From NCBI RefSeq assembly GCF_000422625.1, contig NZ_AUGK01000004.1, positions 124,001-188,000 on the forward strand: a stretch of DNA of 64,000 nucleotides, read 5' to 3'. The notes beneath the pieces were generated by a model. That model was not told where the DNA came from. It saw nothing but the letters and a program-made list of their open reading frames with translations, and made no database searches. Source of the stretch: Adlercreutzia mucosicola DSM 19490 (lineage in GTDB: Bacteria; Actinomycetota; Coriobacteriia; Coriobacteriales; Eggerthellaceae). Below are positions 48,812 to 57,733 of this stretch, piece after piece (position 1 is the first letter of the stretch; every line of letters starts with the position of its first letter). The position numbers and the translations under genes were made by a program.

Positions 48812-50404
48812 ATGGATCCCCTGATGATTGTCTTGATCATCCTCGGTATTGTCGCCGGCGTTGTCCTCGGTTTCATCGTCAACCGTTTCATTGCGAACTC
48901 ATCTTCCAAGAGCGCTGCCCGCGAAGCGGCCAGCCTGGTGGAGGATGCCAAGAAGCAAGCAGAGACGCTTCGACGTGAAGCCGCGGTGGAGGCGAAGGAC
49001 GAGGCCCTGCGCTACAAGCAGGAGATGGAGCAGGAGAACAAGGAGCGCATGAAGGAAGTGCGCTCGGCCGAGTCCCGCATCGCCCAGCGCGAGGAATCGC
49101 TGGCCCAGCGCGAGGAGTCCCTCGACCGCCGTGTGGAGTCCCTCGACGCCCGTGAGCATCAGATCTCGTCGCTCCAGGGCCAGGTCGAGCGCCGCGAGCG
49201 CGATGTGGAGGACGCCGAGAACGCCATCGAGCGCCATCGCGAGGAGGCCCAGGTGGAGATCAACCAGGCCCTGGAGCGCGCCGCCGGCATGAGCTCCGAA
49301 GAGGCCAAGGTTGAACTGCTCGACACCCTGCGCGACGAGGTGACCCGCGAGTCGGCCGTCATCATCCGCGATTCCGAGATGCGCACCAAGGCCGAGGCCG
49401 ACAAGAAGGCCCGTGAGATCTTGAGCCTTGCCATCCAGCGCGTGGCAGCCGATCACTCCGCCGAATCTACGGTCACTACCATCCACATTCCCTCTGACGA
49501 TCTGAAGGGCCGCATTATCGGCCGCGAGGGCCGCAACATCCGCTCCTTCGAGCAGCTGACCGGCACCAACCTCATCATCGATGACACCCCCGAGTGCGTG
49601 ACCATCTCGTGCTTCGACCCGGTGCGCCGCGAGATTGGCCGTGTCACCATGGAGAACCTCATTGCCGACGGGCGCATCCATCCGGCCCGTATCGAGGAGA
49701 TGTATGAGAAGGCCGTGCGCCTCGTGAACCAGCGCGTGCAGGAAGCCGGCGAGCAGGCCACCTTCGATGCCGGCATTCACGATCTGCATCCCGAGCTGGT
49801 GACCACCCTCGGTCGTCTGCGCTACCGCACCTCCTTTGGCCAGAACGTGCTGAACCACTCCCTGGAAGTGGCCTATTTAGCCTCGGTCATGGCCTCTGAG
49901 CTGGGGCTTGATCCCATTCCGGTGAAGCGCGCCGGCCTGCTGCACGACTTGGGCAAGGCCGTCACCCACGAGGTGGAGGGCAGCCACGCCGTTATCGGCG
50001 CCGATCTAGCCCGCCGTTTCGGTGAGCGTCCCGAGATCGTGCACGCCATCGAGGCCCATCATAACGACATCGAGCCCAATTCCACCATGGATGTGCTCAT
50101 CCAGGCTGCCGACGCCGTGTCGGCCGCCCGTCCCGGTGCCCGCAAGGAAACTCTCGATGCCTACATCAAGCGCCTCGAGAAGCTGGAAGAGATCGCCAAC
50201 GCCCATCCGGGTGTCGAGCGCACCTACGCCATCCAGGCTGGTCGCGAGGTTCGCGTCATGGTGGAGCCCGAAGTGGTCGACGAGTCTGCTTCGGTGGTGC
50301 TCGCCCACGATATCGCCCAGCAGATCGAGAACGAGATGCAGTATCCGGGCCAGGTGAAGGTCGTGGTCATCCGCGAGAGCCGTGCGGTGGATTACGCGAA
50401 ATAG
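48812..50404 (+). CDS. rny: Ribonuclease Y
   Basis: A membrane-bound endoribonuclease that starts mRNA decay. The 530 residues have an N-terminal membrane helix (about 5-28), a long coiled coil (about 30-195, with [20 protein letters not shown] heptads), a KH domain ([17 protein letters not shown]), and an HD domain with [13 protein letters not shown] near residue 374. GAAAGGAGGAAATCGCC precedes the ATG. It is followed four bases later by the GHKL ATPase. Confidence 0.96.
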   Translation: MDPLMIVLIILGIVAGVVLGFIVNRFIANSSSKSAAREAASLVEDAKKQAETLRREAAVEAKDEALRYKQEMEQENKERMKEVRSAESRIAQREESLAQREESLDRRVESLDAREHQISSLQGQVERRERDVEDAENAIERHREEAQVEINQALERAAGMSSEEAKVELLDTLRDEVTRESAVIIRDSEMRTKAEADKKAREILSLAIQRVAADHSAESTVTTIHIPSDDLKGRIIGREGRNIRSFEQLTGTNLIIDDTPECVTISCFDPVRREIGRVTMENLIADGRIHPARIEEMYEKAVRLVNQRVQEAGEQATFDAGIHDLHPELVTTLGRLRYRTSFGQNVLNHSLEVAYLASVMASELGLDPIPVKRAGLLHDLGKAVTHEVEGSHAVIGADLARRFGERPEIVHAIEAHHNDIEPNSTMDVLIQAADAVSAARPGARKETLDAYIKRLEKLEEIANAHPGVERTYAIQAGREVRVMVEPEVVDESASVVLAHDIAQQIENEMQYPGQVKVVVIRESRAVDYAK

Positions 50405-50407
50405 TCC

Positions 50408-51496
50408 ATGGACGATCAGTCGCTGACCGAGTTCATAGATTCCGTTTGCGGTGAGAGCCATCTCCGAGTCGAGGCCGACCTCGGAGATGGCTTCGTTCGT
50501 TTGCGCAGCTCCGAGGCGGAGCGGCGACAGGCGGCCCAGGATATCCGCTCGAGCGAGGACATCGTCATCGAGCTTCTGCGCAATGCCCGCGATGCCGGTG
50601 CTCGCCATATCTTCCTCGCTTCCCAGCGCTACGGCGACCACCGCTGTCTTACCATCATCGACGACGGCGCGGGCATTCCCGCCTCGCAGCACGAGCGTAT
50701 CTTCGAACCGCGCGTGACCTCGAAGCTGGACACGGCCCACATGGACAAGTGGGGCATGCACGGCCGCGGCATGGCTCTGTACTCTATCTCGGTGAATGCC
50801 GAGGAGGCGCGCGTGTACAACGCCGCGCCCGAGAAGGGCACGAGCATCGTGGTGCAGACCGACACCACCGTCCTCGGCGAGAAGACCGACCAATCCACCT
50901 TTCCCCATTTTGAGAAGGGAGCCGCTGGCGCGCTCGCCATGCGCGGGCCGAAGAACATCGTGCGCACCGCCGCCGAGTTCGCTCTGGAGCATCGCGGGGA
51001 GTGCACGGTCTACGAGGGCACGGCCACCGAGATCGCCGCCACTCTGTACGCCTACGGCGCCGCGACGCTTTCGCCGGCCCTGCGCGCCTTCCAGGGCGAT
51101 CCTGACGATATTCCGCTGGCGAAGCGGCTGGCCCTGGCGGTGGACGACGGACATCTCAGCCAGCTGGCCGAGACCATGGGGCTTTCGCTCTCACCCCGCT
51201 CGGCGCGGCGCATCATGGACGGCACGCTGCGGCCGGTGCCGTCGCTGATGGAGCGCCTGGAGATAGAGGCGCTTCCCTGCGCGGGCGCCGGTCGTTCCAA
51301 GGCCAAGCGCCCGGCGCGGGCCGATGGGCGCGGGCTCAAGCTGGCCGACGACGACCTGGCTCTCATTCAAAGCCGTGTGAGCGAGGCTTTCGACGACATC
51401 GCCGAGCGCTACTTCCTCGCGGGAGTGGGCCAGCCGGAGATCAGCGTGGGGGCCGATGCGGTGCGCATCACCATTCCCATCGACAAGATGCACTAG
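50408..51496 (+). CDS. GHKL-type ATP-binding protein, function unknown
   Basis: A 362-residue soluble protein with the Bergerat ATP fold at the front: N-box ELLRNARDAGA (55-65), G1 DDGAGIP (85-91) and G2 HGRGMAL (118-124). The order and wording recall MutL/Hsp90-like ATPases more than sensor kinases; there is no dimerisation-phosphoacceptor helix and no receiver. The C-terminal half is not recognised. It sits four bases after RNase Y and before spoVS-miaB, so it may be linked to RNA turnover, but the role is unknown. Confidence 0.8.
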   Translation: MDDQSLTEFIDSVCGESHLRVEADLGDGFVRLRSSEAERRQAAQDIRSSEDIVIELLRNARDAGARHIFLASQRYGDHRCLTIIDDGAGIPASQHERIFEPRVTSKLDTAHMDKWGMHGRGMALYSISVNAEEARVYNAAPEKGTSIVVQTDTTVLGEKTDQSTFPHFEKGAAGALAMRGPKNIVRTAAEFALEHRGECTVYEGTATEIAATLYAYGAATLSPALRAFQGDPDDIPLAKRLALAVDDGHLSQLAETMGLSLSPRSARRIMDGTLRPVPSLMERLEIEALPCAGAGRSKAKRPARADGRGLKLADDDLALIQSRVSEAFDDIAERYFLAGVGQPEISVGADAVRITIPIDKMH

Positions 51497-51510
51497 GATC
51501 GCGTTGGCGG

Positions 51511-51539
51511 TTGCACCCTAGAAGGCGAACGGATAAAAT
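51511..51539 (+). promoter_or_regulatory. Promoter of spoVS-miaB-miaA
   Basis: TTGCAC (51511-51516), 17 bases, TAAAAT (51534-51539), about 100 bases before spoVS. Confidence 0.65.
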
Positions 51540-51636
51540 ATTAACGTTTGCATCGGGGGTGGAACGCCCCGCGATTCAGCGCTAAACCTACGACAACCGA
51601 AACATAAACCAAGCCAAAACGACAAGGATCAGCGAC

Positions 51637-51966
51637 GTGTCCAGCACCTCAGAACCCAAGCCGACCATCGGCTGCCTCAAGGTTTCCTCGAAGTCTTCCC
51701 CCGCTTCTGTGGCCGGCGCCATTGCCGGCATGATCAAGGACGGCTCCTCCGTCGAGATTCAGGCGGTGGGCGCCGGTGCCGTGAACCAAGCGGTGAAGGC
51801 CGTGGCCATCTCGCGCGGATTTCTCTCGCCGGTGGGTATCGAGATCTGCTGCATTCCCTCGTTCGCCGATATCGTGATCGATGGCGAGTACCGCACGGCC
51901 ATTCGCTTCGCGGTGGAGCCGCGCGGCAGCGTTGCGCCGTGTATCGATACGGCGGTTTTGGCGTAA
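51637..51966 (+). CDS. spoVS: Stage V sporulation protein S family protein
   Basis: A 109-residue Alba-like small protein. The core VSSKSSPASVAGAIAGMIKD, AVGAGAVNQAVKAVAISRGF and the FADI..GEYRTAIRFAVEP end match SpoVS well. In Bacillus it affects septation and coat formation; here there are no other spore genes, so it probably has a more general nucleic-acid or cell-division role. The GTG start is used. It is cotranscribed with miaB 15 bases downstream. Confidence 0.92.
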   Translation: MSSTSEPKPTIGCLKVSSKSSPASVAGAIAGMIKDGSSVEIQAVGAGAVNQAVKAVAISRGFLSPVGIEICCIPSFADIVIDGEYRTAIRFAVEPRGSVAPCIDTAVLA

Positions 51967-51981
51967 TCGAACGGATTTCCC

Positions 51982-53340
51982 ATGACCTCTTGCTTTGAAG
52001 GGACCGCCTTCTGCATCCACACGTTCGGATGCCAGATGAACAAGCACGATTCCGAGCGCGTTGCCGGCATGCTGGAGGGCCTCGGCTCGCTGCCGGTCGA
52101 GACCATCGAAGAAGCCGATATCGTCGTGTTCATGACCTGTTGCGTGCGCGAGGCGGCCGATACGCGTCTCTACGGCCAAGTGGCCTCGATGAAAAACATT
52201 CCCGTGCGCGATGGCTCGCCGTTCTTAAAGCGCTACATCGCGGTGGGCGGCTGCATCGGCCAGCGCGACGGAGAGAAGCTCGTGGAGGCACTGCCCCACC
52301 TGGACGTGGTGTTCGGCACCCATAACCTGGCATCTTTGCCGGCCCTGCTGTCCGATGCGGTGCAGCGCCATGGTCATTCGGTCGAGGTGCTCGAGTCGGC
52401 CGATACCTTCTCGTCGGCCCTGCCGACGGCCCGCGAGCATTCCTGGGCCGCTTGGTTGCCCATCACCGTGGGCTGCAACAACTTCTGCTCCTACTGCATC
52501 GTGCCCTACGTGCGTGGTCGCGAGAAGTCGCGTCCGCTGGAGGACATCATCGAAGAGGCCCAGCGCTACGTGGATGCGGGCGTGAAGGAGATCACTCTGT
52601 TGGGACAGAACGTGAACTCCTACGGCCGCGACTTGTACGGTGAGCCGCGCTTCGCCGAGGTGCTCGATGCCATCGACGCTACGGGCATCGAGCGCGTGCG
52701 CTTCGCCACGAGCCATCCGAAGGACCTGACCGATGGCGTCATCGAGCGCTTCGGCACACTGCGCTCGCTCATGCCGGCCCTGCATCTGCCGGTACAGTCG
52801 GGCTCGAACCGCATCTTGAAGGCCATGAACCGTCGCTACACCCGCGAGCACTACCTCGGCCTCATCGAGAAGCTGCGCGCCGTGGTGCCGGATATCGCCC
52901 TGTCCACCGACATCATCGTGGGCTTCCCCGGCGAGACTGAGGAGGACTTCATGGATACCTACCGCCTCGTGGAAGAGGTGGGCTACAGCCAGGTGTTCAC
53001 CTTCATCTACTCGAAGCGCGAGGGAACGCCCGCAGCGAAGATGGAGGACGACACTCCGCGCGAGGTCATCCAGGAGCGCTTCGACCGTTTGGTGGACCTC
53101 GTTCAGCGCAAGGCCTATGAGACGAACCAAGCGGAGCTGGGGCAGGTGGTTCCGGTGCTCATCGAGGGCACGTCCAAGCGCGACAGCACCGTGCTGGCCG
53201 GCAAGAGCCCCAAGAACCAGACGGTGCACGGGCCGGTTCCCACGGGACGGGCGGCCGAGCAGCTGGTGGGCACCATCGTGCCCATGCGCATCGACGAGGC
53301 CCGCACCTGGTATTTGTCCGGCACGGTCATCGATGGCTAA
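51982..53340 (+). CDS. miaB: tRNA-2-methylthio-N6-dimethylallyladenosine synthase MiaB
   Basis: A radical SAM methylthiotransferase acting on i6A37. The 452 residues show HTFGCQMNKHDSERVAGMLE, the middle cysteine motif TCCVREAADTRLYG, the SAM motif CNNFCSYCIVPYVRGREKSR, and a C-terminal TRAM domain. It overlaps the start of miaA, which makes its substrate, by eight bases. Confidence 0.96.
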   Translation: MTSCFEGTAFCIHTFGCQMNKHDSERVAGMLEGLGSLPVETIEEADIVVFMTCCVREAADTRLYGQVASMKNIPVRDGSPFLKRYIAVGGCIGQRDGEKLVEALPHLDVVFGTHNLASLPALLSDAVQRHGHSVEVLESADTFSSALPTAREHSWAAWLPITVGCNNFCSYCIVPYVRGREKSRPLEDIIEEAQRYVDAGVKEITLLGQNVNSYGRDLYGEPRFAEVLDAIDATGIERVRFATSHPKDLTDGVIERFGTLRSLMPALHLPVQSGSNRILKAMNRRYTREHYLGLIEKLRAVVPDIALSTDIIVGFPGETEEDFMDTYRLVEEVGYSQVFTFIYSKREGTPAAKMEDDTPREVIQERFDRLVDLVQRKAYETNQAELGQVVPVLIEGTSKRDSTVLAGKSPKNQTVHGPVPTGRAAEQLVGTIVPMRIDEARTWYLSGTVIDG

Positions 53341-54268
53341 GGCGCGCCCGGTCATCTGCATCGTGGGTCCGACGGCATCGGGCAAAACCGATGCCGCCCA
53401 GCTGGTCGCCCGCGCCCTCGATGGCGAGGTGGTCAGCGCCGATTCCATGCAGATCTACCGGGGTATGGACATCGGCACGGGGAAGCTGCCGGCGGCCGAG
53501 CGCATCGTGGCCCATCACGGGTTCGATTTGGTGTCTCCGGGGGAGCCCTATTCCGCCGCTCTGTTCCAAGCCTACGCCCGCGCCGTCTTCGATGACATTG
53601 CCGCGCGGGGCAAGCGAGCGGTGCTCTGCGGCGGCACGGGACTCTATGTGCGGGCCGCTATCGACGACTACGAGTTTCCTGCTGGCGAGCAGGTGGAAAA
53701 CCCTGTGCGTGCCCAGTGGACGGCCTTCGCCGAGCGCGAGGGTGCCCAGGCGCTGTGGGACGAACTGAACCGCCGCGATCCCGAGAGCGCCCGCGAGCTG
53801 CATCCGAACAACGTGCGCCGCGTGGTGCGCGCCTTCGAGCTTCTGGCCGAGGGTCGCTCCTATGCCGAGCAGAAGCGGAATCTGGCCTTAATCGGCGAGG
53901 CCGTTCCCGCGCTTCAGTTCGGCCTGGCCGTGACTCCCGAGGTATTGAACGCGCGCATCGATGCTCGGGTGGACGCTATGGTCGAGGCCGGTCTGGTGGA
54001 GGAGGTGCGCGGGCTTCTGGCCGCGGGCTTCCGCGAGGGCGTGACGGCGCCCCAGGCCATCGGCTACAAGGAGGTTGTCGAGGCTTTGGAGGGACGCTGC
54101 ACCCTGGACGAGGCCGTGGCCACCATCAAGCAGGCGACGCGCCGCTACGGCAAGCGCCAGCGCACGTGGTTCCGCCGCGACGGGCGCATCCGATGGATCG
54201 ATGCCGACGCGGGGGACGCCCGGGCCGTGGCCGATGAGATCATCGCCCAGTTGGAAACATTGGCCTAG
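53333..54268 (+). CDS. miaA: tRNA dimethylallyltransferase MiaA
   Basis: Adds a dimethylallyl group to A37 of UNN-reading tRNAs. The 311 residues have P-loop GPTASGKT (12-19), DSMQIYRGMDIGTGKLP, GGTGLYVRA, and the C-terminal KQATRRYGKRQRTWFR. ATG 53333 is chosen by family start; the frame is open further upstream inside miaB. Confidence 0.96.
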   Translation: MAKARPVICIVGPTASGKTDAAQLVARALDGEVVSADSMQIYRGMDIGTGKLPAAERIVAHHGFDLVSPGEPYSAALFQAYARAVFDDIAARGKRAVLCGGTGLYVRAAIDDYEFPAGEQVENPVRAQWTAFAEREGAQALWDELNRRDPESARELHPNNVRRVVRAFELLAEGRSYAEQKRNLALIGEAVPALQFGLAVTPEVLNARIDARVDAMVEAGLVEEVRGLLAAGFREGVTAPQAIGYKEVVEALEGRCTLDEAVATIKQATRRYGKRQRTWFRRDGRIRWIDADAGDARAVADEIIAQLETLA

Positions 54269-54276
54269 GCCCCTTC

Positions 54277-54304
54277 TTGCGAAGAAGGGCGCCTGTGCTA
54301 TCAT
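54277..54304 (+). promoter_or_regulatory. Promoter of hflX
   Basis: TTGCGA (54277-54282), 16 bases, TATCAT (54299-54304). It lies inside and beyond a CCCTTCTT/AAGAAGGG stem that may end the miaA transcript. Confidence 0.55.
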
Positions 54305-54352
54305 AGCAGGGCATTCTTCATTCGCGTCTCAGCGACCGGTAGAGAGGGGAGC

Positions 54353-54379
54353 GTGTTGTCCGTGCGCTTTGTCGGCTAG
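54353..54379 (+). CDS. Putative 8-codon leader peptide upstream of hflX
   Basis: GTG 54353 (or TTG 54356) follows the strong AGAGAGGGGAG and encodes MLSVRFVG before TAG 54377-54379. It lies in the hflX leader 25 bases before a terminator hairpin. Ribosome stalling here could control that hairpin, as described for HflX-type genes in Listeria. Only inferred. Confidence 0.4.
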   Translation: MLSVRFVG

Positions 54380-54404
54380 CCCATACCCCTGTCGGGCATT
54401 TCTC

Positions 54405-54424
54405 GGCGCCAAGGGCGCCTTTTA
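54405..54424 (+). terminator. Terminator/attenuator in the hflX leader
   Basis: GGCGCC-AAG-GGCGCC followed by TTTTAG, 29 bases before the hflX ATG and downstream of the hflX promoter, so it can only act on the hflX leader transcript. Confidence 0.6.
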
Positions 54425-54452
54425 GTCGCACACTACGCATAAGGAGCACCCC

Positions 54453-55763
54453 ATGACCGAATATCAATCTGTTATCCAAAAGGGTCCCGTCACGCAGGCG
54501 GAAGATCGTCGCGAGCGCGCTGTTATCGTGGGCGTCGATCGCCCGGGGCTCGAATGGCCCCTGGAGTCTTCTTTGGCCGAGCTGGAGCGTCTGGCCGATA
54601 CGGCCGGAGCCGATGTCGTGGCCTCCACGACCCAGCGACTCGATGCCCCCAATCCCCGCACCTTCGTGGGATCGGGCAAGGCCGTGGAGATCGCCGAGCT
54701 GGCCCGCAGCTGCGAGGCGGACCTGGTCATCTTCGACGATGAGCTGACCCCCTCCCAGCAGGCGAATCTCGAGAAGACCATGGACAAGTCCGTGAAGGTC
54801 ATCGACCGGACGGCTCTCATCCTGGATATCTTCGCCCTGCACGCCACCTCCAAGGAAGGTCGTCTTCAGGTGCGGCTGGCCCAGAACCAGTACCTCTACC
54901 CGCGCCTGCGCGGCATGTGGGCGCATTTGGCCTCGAACCGTATGGGCGGCGGCGTGGGATCGCGCTTCGGCGAGGGTGAGAGCCAGCTGGAAGTGGACCG
55001 CCGCATGGTGCGCAAGCGCATCACCTCCATTCGCCGCGAACTGGCCCATCTTTCCGAAGTGCGACAGCTGCAGCGAGAGAGCCGCTACGGCAGCGGCATG
55101 TTCAAGGTGGCCCTGGCCGGCTACACCAATGCGGGGAAGTCGTCGCTCATCAACCGATTGACCGGGGCCGATGTGCTCAGCTACGACAAACTGTTCGCTA
55201 CGTTGGACTCCACGACGCGCAAGTTCGAGCTGCCGGAGGGTCGCGAGGTTACCGTGACCGATACCGTCGGCTTCATCCAGAAGCTGCCGACCACGCTTGT
55301 GGAGGCGTTCAAGTCCACCCTGGACGAGATTACCGGGGCCGACTTGATTCTGCATGTAGTGGATGCCTCGTCGCCCGAGTTCGAGTCGCAGATCGACGCC
55401 GTGTGCGACGTGCTGGACCAGATCGGTGCCGCCTCTATCGGGACGATCGAGGTGTTCAACAAGTGCGATCTTCTTGACGAGGAGATGATGGCGGGGTTGC
55501 GCCGCCGCTTCCCGCACGCCCAATTCGTATCAGCGCGCACGGGAGCGGGCGTTGACGAGTTGGTGGGCGCCATTGCCGCCGCGGCCAGTGCGGCCGATGC
55601 CAAGCTGGATGTGGTGATTCCCTATCAGCGGGGCGATCTGGTGTCGCTCGCCCATGAGCGCTGCCATATCATCTCCGAGACCCATGAGGCGGACGGCACC
55701 CACTTGCAGATGCTCGTCGGTCCGGCCTACGCTTCGACCTTCCAAGTCTTCGCGGTGGAATAG
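54453..55763 (+). CDS. hflX: Ribosome-associated GTPase HflX
   Basis: Splits stalled 70S ribosomes, linked to stress and antibiotic tolerance. The 436 residues show the N-terminal HflX domain (RLDAPNPRTFVGSGKAVEIA, FDDELTPSQQANLEKTM), the Arg-rich coiled linker with GGGVGSRFGEGESQLEVDRR, and the G domain from about 217 with AGYTNAGKSSL, DTVGFIQKLP and NKCDLLD. CATAAGGAGCACCCC precedes the ATG. It stands alone with its own leader. Confidence 0.95.
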   Translation: MTEYQSVIQKGPVTQAEDRRERAVIVGVDRPGLEWPLESSLAELERLADTAGADVVASTTQRLDAPNPRTFVGSGKAVEIAELARSCEADLVIFDDELTPSQQANLEKTMDKSVKVIDRTALILDIFALHATSKEGRLQVRLAQNQYLYPRLRGMWAHLASNRMGGGVGSRFGEGESQLEVDRRMVRKRITSIRRELAHLSEVRQLQRESRYGSGMFKVALAGYTNAGKSSLINRLTGADVLSYDKLFATLDSTTRKFELPEGREVTVTDTVGFIQKLPTTLVEAFKSTLDEITGADLILHVVDASSPEFESQIDAVCDVLDQIGAASIGTIEVFNKCDLLDEEMMAGLRRRFPHAQFVSARTGAGVDELVGAIAAAASAADAKLDVVIPYQRGDLVSLAHERCHIISETHEADGTHLQMLVGPAYASTFQVFAVE

Positions 55764-55823
55764 GGAAGGGGACTGTGGCGCCCGTGCGCCACAGCGCTCC
55801 GCACGGTTTTGATCCTTATATGA

Positions 55824-55857
55824 GAGCGGGGCCGGGATATGATTCCCGGCCCCGCTC
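55824..55857. terminator. Bidirectional terminator between hflX and lexA
   Basis: GAGCGGGGCCGGGA, TATGAT, TCCCGGCCCCGCTC: a perfect 14-bp stem between two convergent genes. T runs are weak on both sides. Confidence 0.75.
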
Positions 55858-55880
55858 GATGTCGTCGATAGTAAGTGGCG

Positions 55881-56516
55881 CTAGAGGCGGCGAAACACGG
55901 CGACGACCTTGCCGGCGATGGAACAGTCGCTGACGATGATGGGGTCCATGGAGGAATTCTCCGGCTGCAGGCGGATGTGGTCGCTCTCTTTGTAGAAGCG
56001 CTTCACTGTGGCACCGTCGTCCACGATGGCCACGACGATGTCGCCGTTGTTGGCCACGGGCTGCTCTTTCACCACCACGTAATCGCCGTCGTTGATGCCG
56101 ATTTCAATCATGGAGTCGCCGTGCACGGACAGCATGAAGGAAGGGGCATCGCCCACGATGTCGGTGGGCAGGGTGATGGTGTCGGTGATGTTCTCCTCGG
56201 CGAGGATGGGCGCGCCGGCAGCTACATCTCCCACGAGCGGCACGTTGACGAGGTTGCTGTAGGTGGCGGCCACGACCGAGGCCGACGGCACTTCCTCAAT
56301 GGGGTAGGTCAGGGCGATGGAGCGCGATTTCAGGGGATCGCGCTTGATATAGCCCTTGTCTTCGAGCGCCTTCAAGTGCACGTGCACGGTGGAGGGGGAG
56401 GAGAGCCCGAGGGTTTGGCAGACCTCGCGCACCGTGGGACCGTAGCCCTTCTGGCGGATGCACGCTTCGATGCAGTCAAGCACTGCCTGCTGTCGCTTGG
56501 TTACCTTCTGTGCCAT
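55881..56516 (-). CDS. lexA: SOS repressor LexA
   Basis: The SOS repressor and autoprotease. The 211 residues hold the winged helix (1-70, recognition part PTVREVCQTLGLSSPSTVHV), the cleavage bond Ala100-Gly101 in DVAAGAP, the catalytic Ser135 in VHGDSMIEIGI and Lys172 in TVKRFY. AAAGGATGCAG precedes the ATG. Its upstream region has two perfect and one degenerate SOS box, so it is autoregulated and shares control with the divergent small peptide. Confidence 0.96.
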   Translation of the reverse strand: MAQKVTKRQQAVLDCIEACIRQKGYGPTVREVCQTLGLSSPSTVHVHLKALEDKGYIKRDPLKSRSIALTYPIEEVPSASVVAATYSNLVNVPLVGDVAAGAPILAEENITDTITLPTDIVGDAPSFMLSVHGDSMIEIGINDGDYVVVKEQPVANNGDIVVAIVDDGATVKRFYKESDHIRLQPENSSMDPIIVSDCSIAGKVVAVFRRL

Positions 56517-56538
56517 ATCTGCATCCTTTCAAATAGGC

Positions 56539-56606
56539 GTACATTTGTTTGAAAAATCATTGACATGAACCTTTGTTCGCTCTATTATAACTGCGAACAA
56601 AGGTTC
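56539..56606 (+). promoter_or_regulatory. SOS control region between lexA and a small peptide gene
   Basis: On the plus strand, consensus TTGACA (56560-56565), 17 bases, TATTAT (56583-56588). Two perfect boxes, GAAC-CTTT-GTTC at 56567-56578 and GAAC-AAAG-GTTC at 56595-56606, lie between -35 and -10 and over the transcription start. A weaker third site, CAAAC-AAAT-GTAC on the minus strand, covers 56539-56551 on the lexA side. Confidence 0.85.
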
Positions 56607-56630
56607 TACGCAAGAGGTAGGGAGAGAAAA

Positions 56631-56702
56631 ATGACCAGAATCGAGTTTTCCATCGCCTTCGCTCTCAGTACAGTCGCGTCGTTCGTGATTTTCTTCGCCT
56701 AG
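56631..56702 (+). CDS. SOS-induced 23-residue membrane peptide
   Basis: ATG 56631 follows AGGTAGGGAGAG at ideal spacing and ends at TAG 56700-56702. The peptide begins MTRIEF, has one hydrophobic helix (SIAFALSTVASFVIF) and ends FFA. Gene, promoter and ribosome-binding site are all strong, and LexA boxes sit on the promoter. Divergent from lexA is where many Gram-positives place an SOS cell-division inhibitor (YneA, DivS), and Caulobacter uses a similarly tiny membrane peptide, SidA. A division inhibitor or toxin-like membrane peptide is the likely role; no family match can be shown. Confidence 0.72.
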   Translation: MTRIEFSIAFALSTVASFVIFFA

Positions 56703-56826
56703 GCGAAAGGCCATGGTCGCGTTGGCCGCCGTACGCATATCGCGATGGTAGCAATGTTTTGAAGTCGGGGACGGCCGGCCGGTTCCTGGGGTATCATGGG
56801 TTATCAACTCACGGTTAGGAGAACTC

Positions 56827-57273
56827 ATGCGCTGTCCATCCTGCGGCTACCCAGAATCGAAAGTGGTCGATTCGCGTTCGGCGGACGAGGGCTCGTCCAT
56901 TCGCCGCCGCCGGGAATGCCTCGAATGCGGCAACCGGTTCACCACTTACGAGCGCTTGGCCGAGCATCCCATCCTCGTCATCAAGACCGACGGCTCATCG
57001 GAGGTGTTCGACCGTCAGAAGCTCATGCGCGGTCTGCTCATCGCCTGCGCGAAGCGCCCGATCACGCCTGAGAAGATCGAGGGCCTTATTGTGAATCTGG
57101 AAGCGGAGCTGCGCTCTACCCAGCGCACGGAGATCAAGTCGAAAGACCTCGGCGATATGGTGTTGGCGCGCCTCGCCAAGCTCGATGATGTGGCCTATAT
57201 CCGCTTCGCCAGCGTTTACAAAGACTTCCAGAGCGTTGAGGAGTTCTCCCAGGCGCTCGGAGAGCTCGGGTAG
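56827..57273 (+). CDS. nrdR: Transcriptional repressor NrdR
   Basis: Represses ribonucleotide reductase genes when dATP is high. The 148 residues carry a zinc ribbon (CPSCGYPESKVVDSR ... RRRECLECGNRFTTYER) and an ATP-cone (KTDGSSEVFDRQKLMRGLL). GGTTAGGAGAACTC precedes the start. Closely followed by dut, another nucleotide-pool gene. Confidence 0.96.
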   Translation: MRCPSCGYPESKVVDSRSADEGSSIRRRRECLECGNRFTTYERLAEHPILVIKTDGSSEVFDRQKLMRGLLIACAKRPITPEKIEGLIVNLEAELRSTQRTEIKSKDLGDMVLARLAKLDDVAYIRFASVYKDFQSVEEFSQALGELG

Positions 57274-57284
57274 GGGGATAGACG

Positions 57285-57719
57285 ATGGATGTCGATATCA
57301 CCCTGCTCGACGAGGCTTTGGAGATGCCGCGCTACGCCCACGAAGGCGATGCGGGCCTCGATCTGCGGGCGACGGTGGGGGGGAGTCTTGCGCCCTTCGA
57401 GCGCATGACGGTGCCCTGCGGTTTCGCTCTGGCCCTTCCCGAGGGGCACGCGGGTCTGGTCGTTCCCCGGAGCGGTCTGGCCGCGCATCACGGCATCTCG
57501 GTGGTGAACGCACCGGGACTTATCGATGCGGGTTATCGCGGCGAGATCCAGGTGGTGCTCGTGAACCTTGACCCGCATGAGACGTTCGCCTTCGAGCGGG
57601 GCGATCGCATCGCCCAGCTGATGGTCGTGGCCACTCCCTCCATTACTTTACATAACACTGACAGCCTTTCCGAGAGCGACCGCGGTGGGCGCGGCTTCGG
57701 AAGCAGCGGCGTTCACTGA
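57285..57719 (+). CDS. dut: dUTP diphosphatase
   Basis: Hydrolyses dUTP to dUMP. The 144-residue trimeric form has all five motifs: EGDAGLDLRA, VPRSGLAAHHGI, NAPGLIDAGYRGEI, RGDRIAQL, and RGGRGFGSSG at the C-terminus. It starts 11 bases after nrdR. Confidence 0.96.
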   Translation: MDVDITLLDEALEMPRYAHEGDAGLDLRATVGGSLAPFERMTVPCGFALALPEGHAGLVVPRSGLAAHHGISVVNAPGLIDAGYRGEIQVVLVNLDPHETFAFERGDRIAQLMVVATPSITLHNTDSLSESDRGGRGFGSSGVH

Positions 57720-57733
57720 GAAACGAGATATCC

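Noticed and set aside
54271..54289. CCCTTCTT/AAGAAGGG as a firm terminator of miaA
   Set aside because: Good stem but no T run, and it overlaps the hflX promoter; left undecided.
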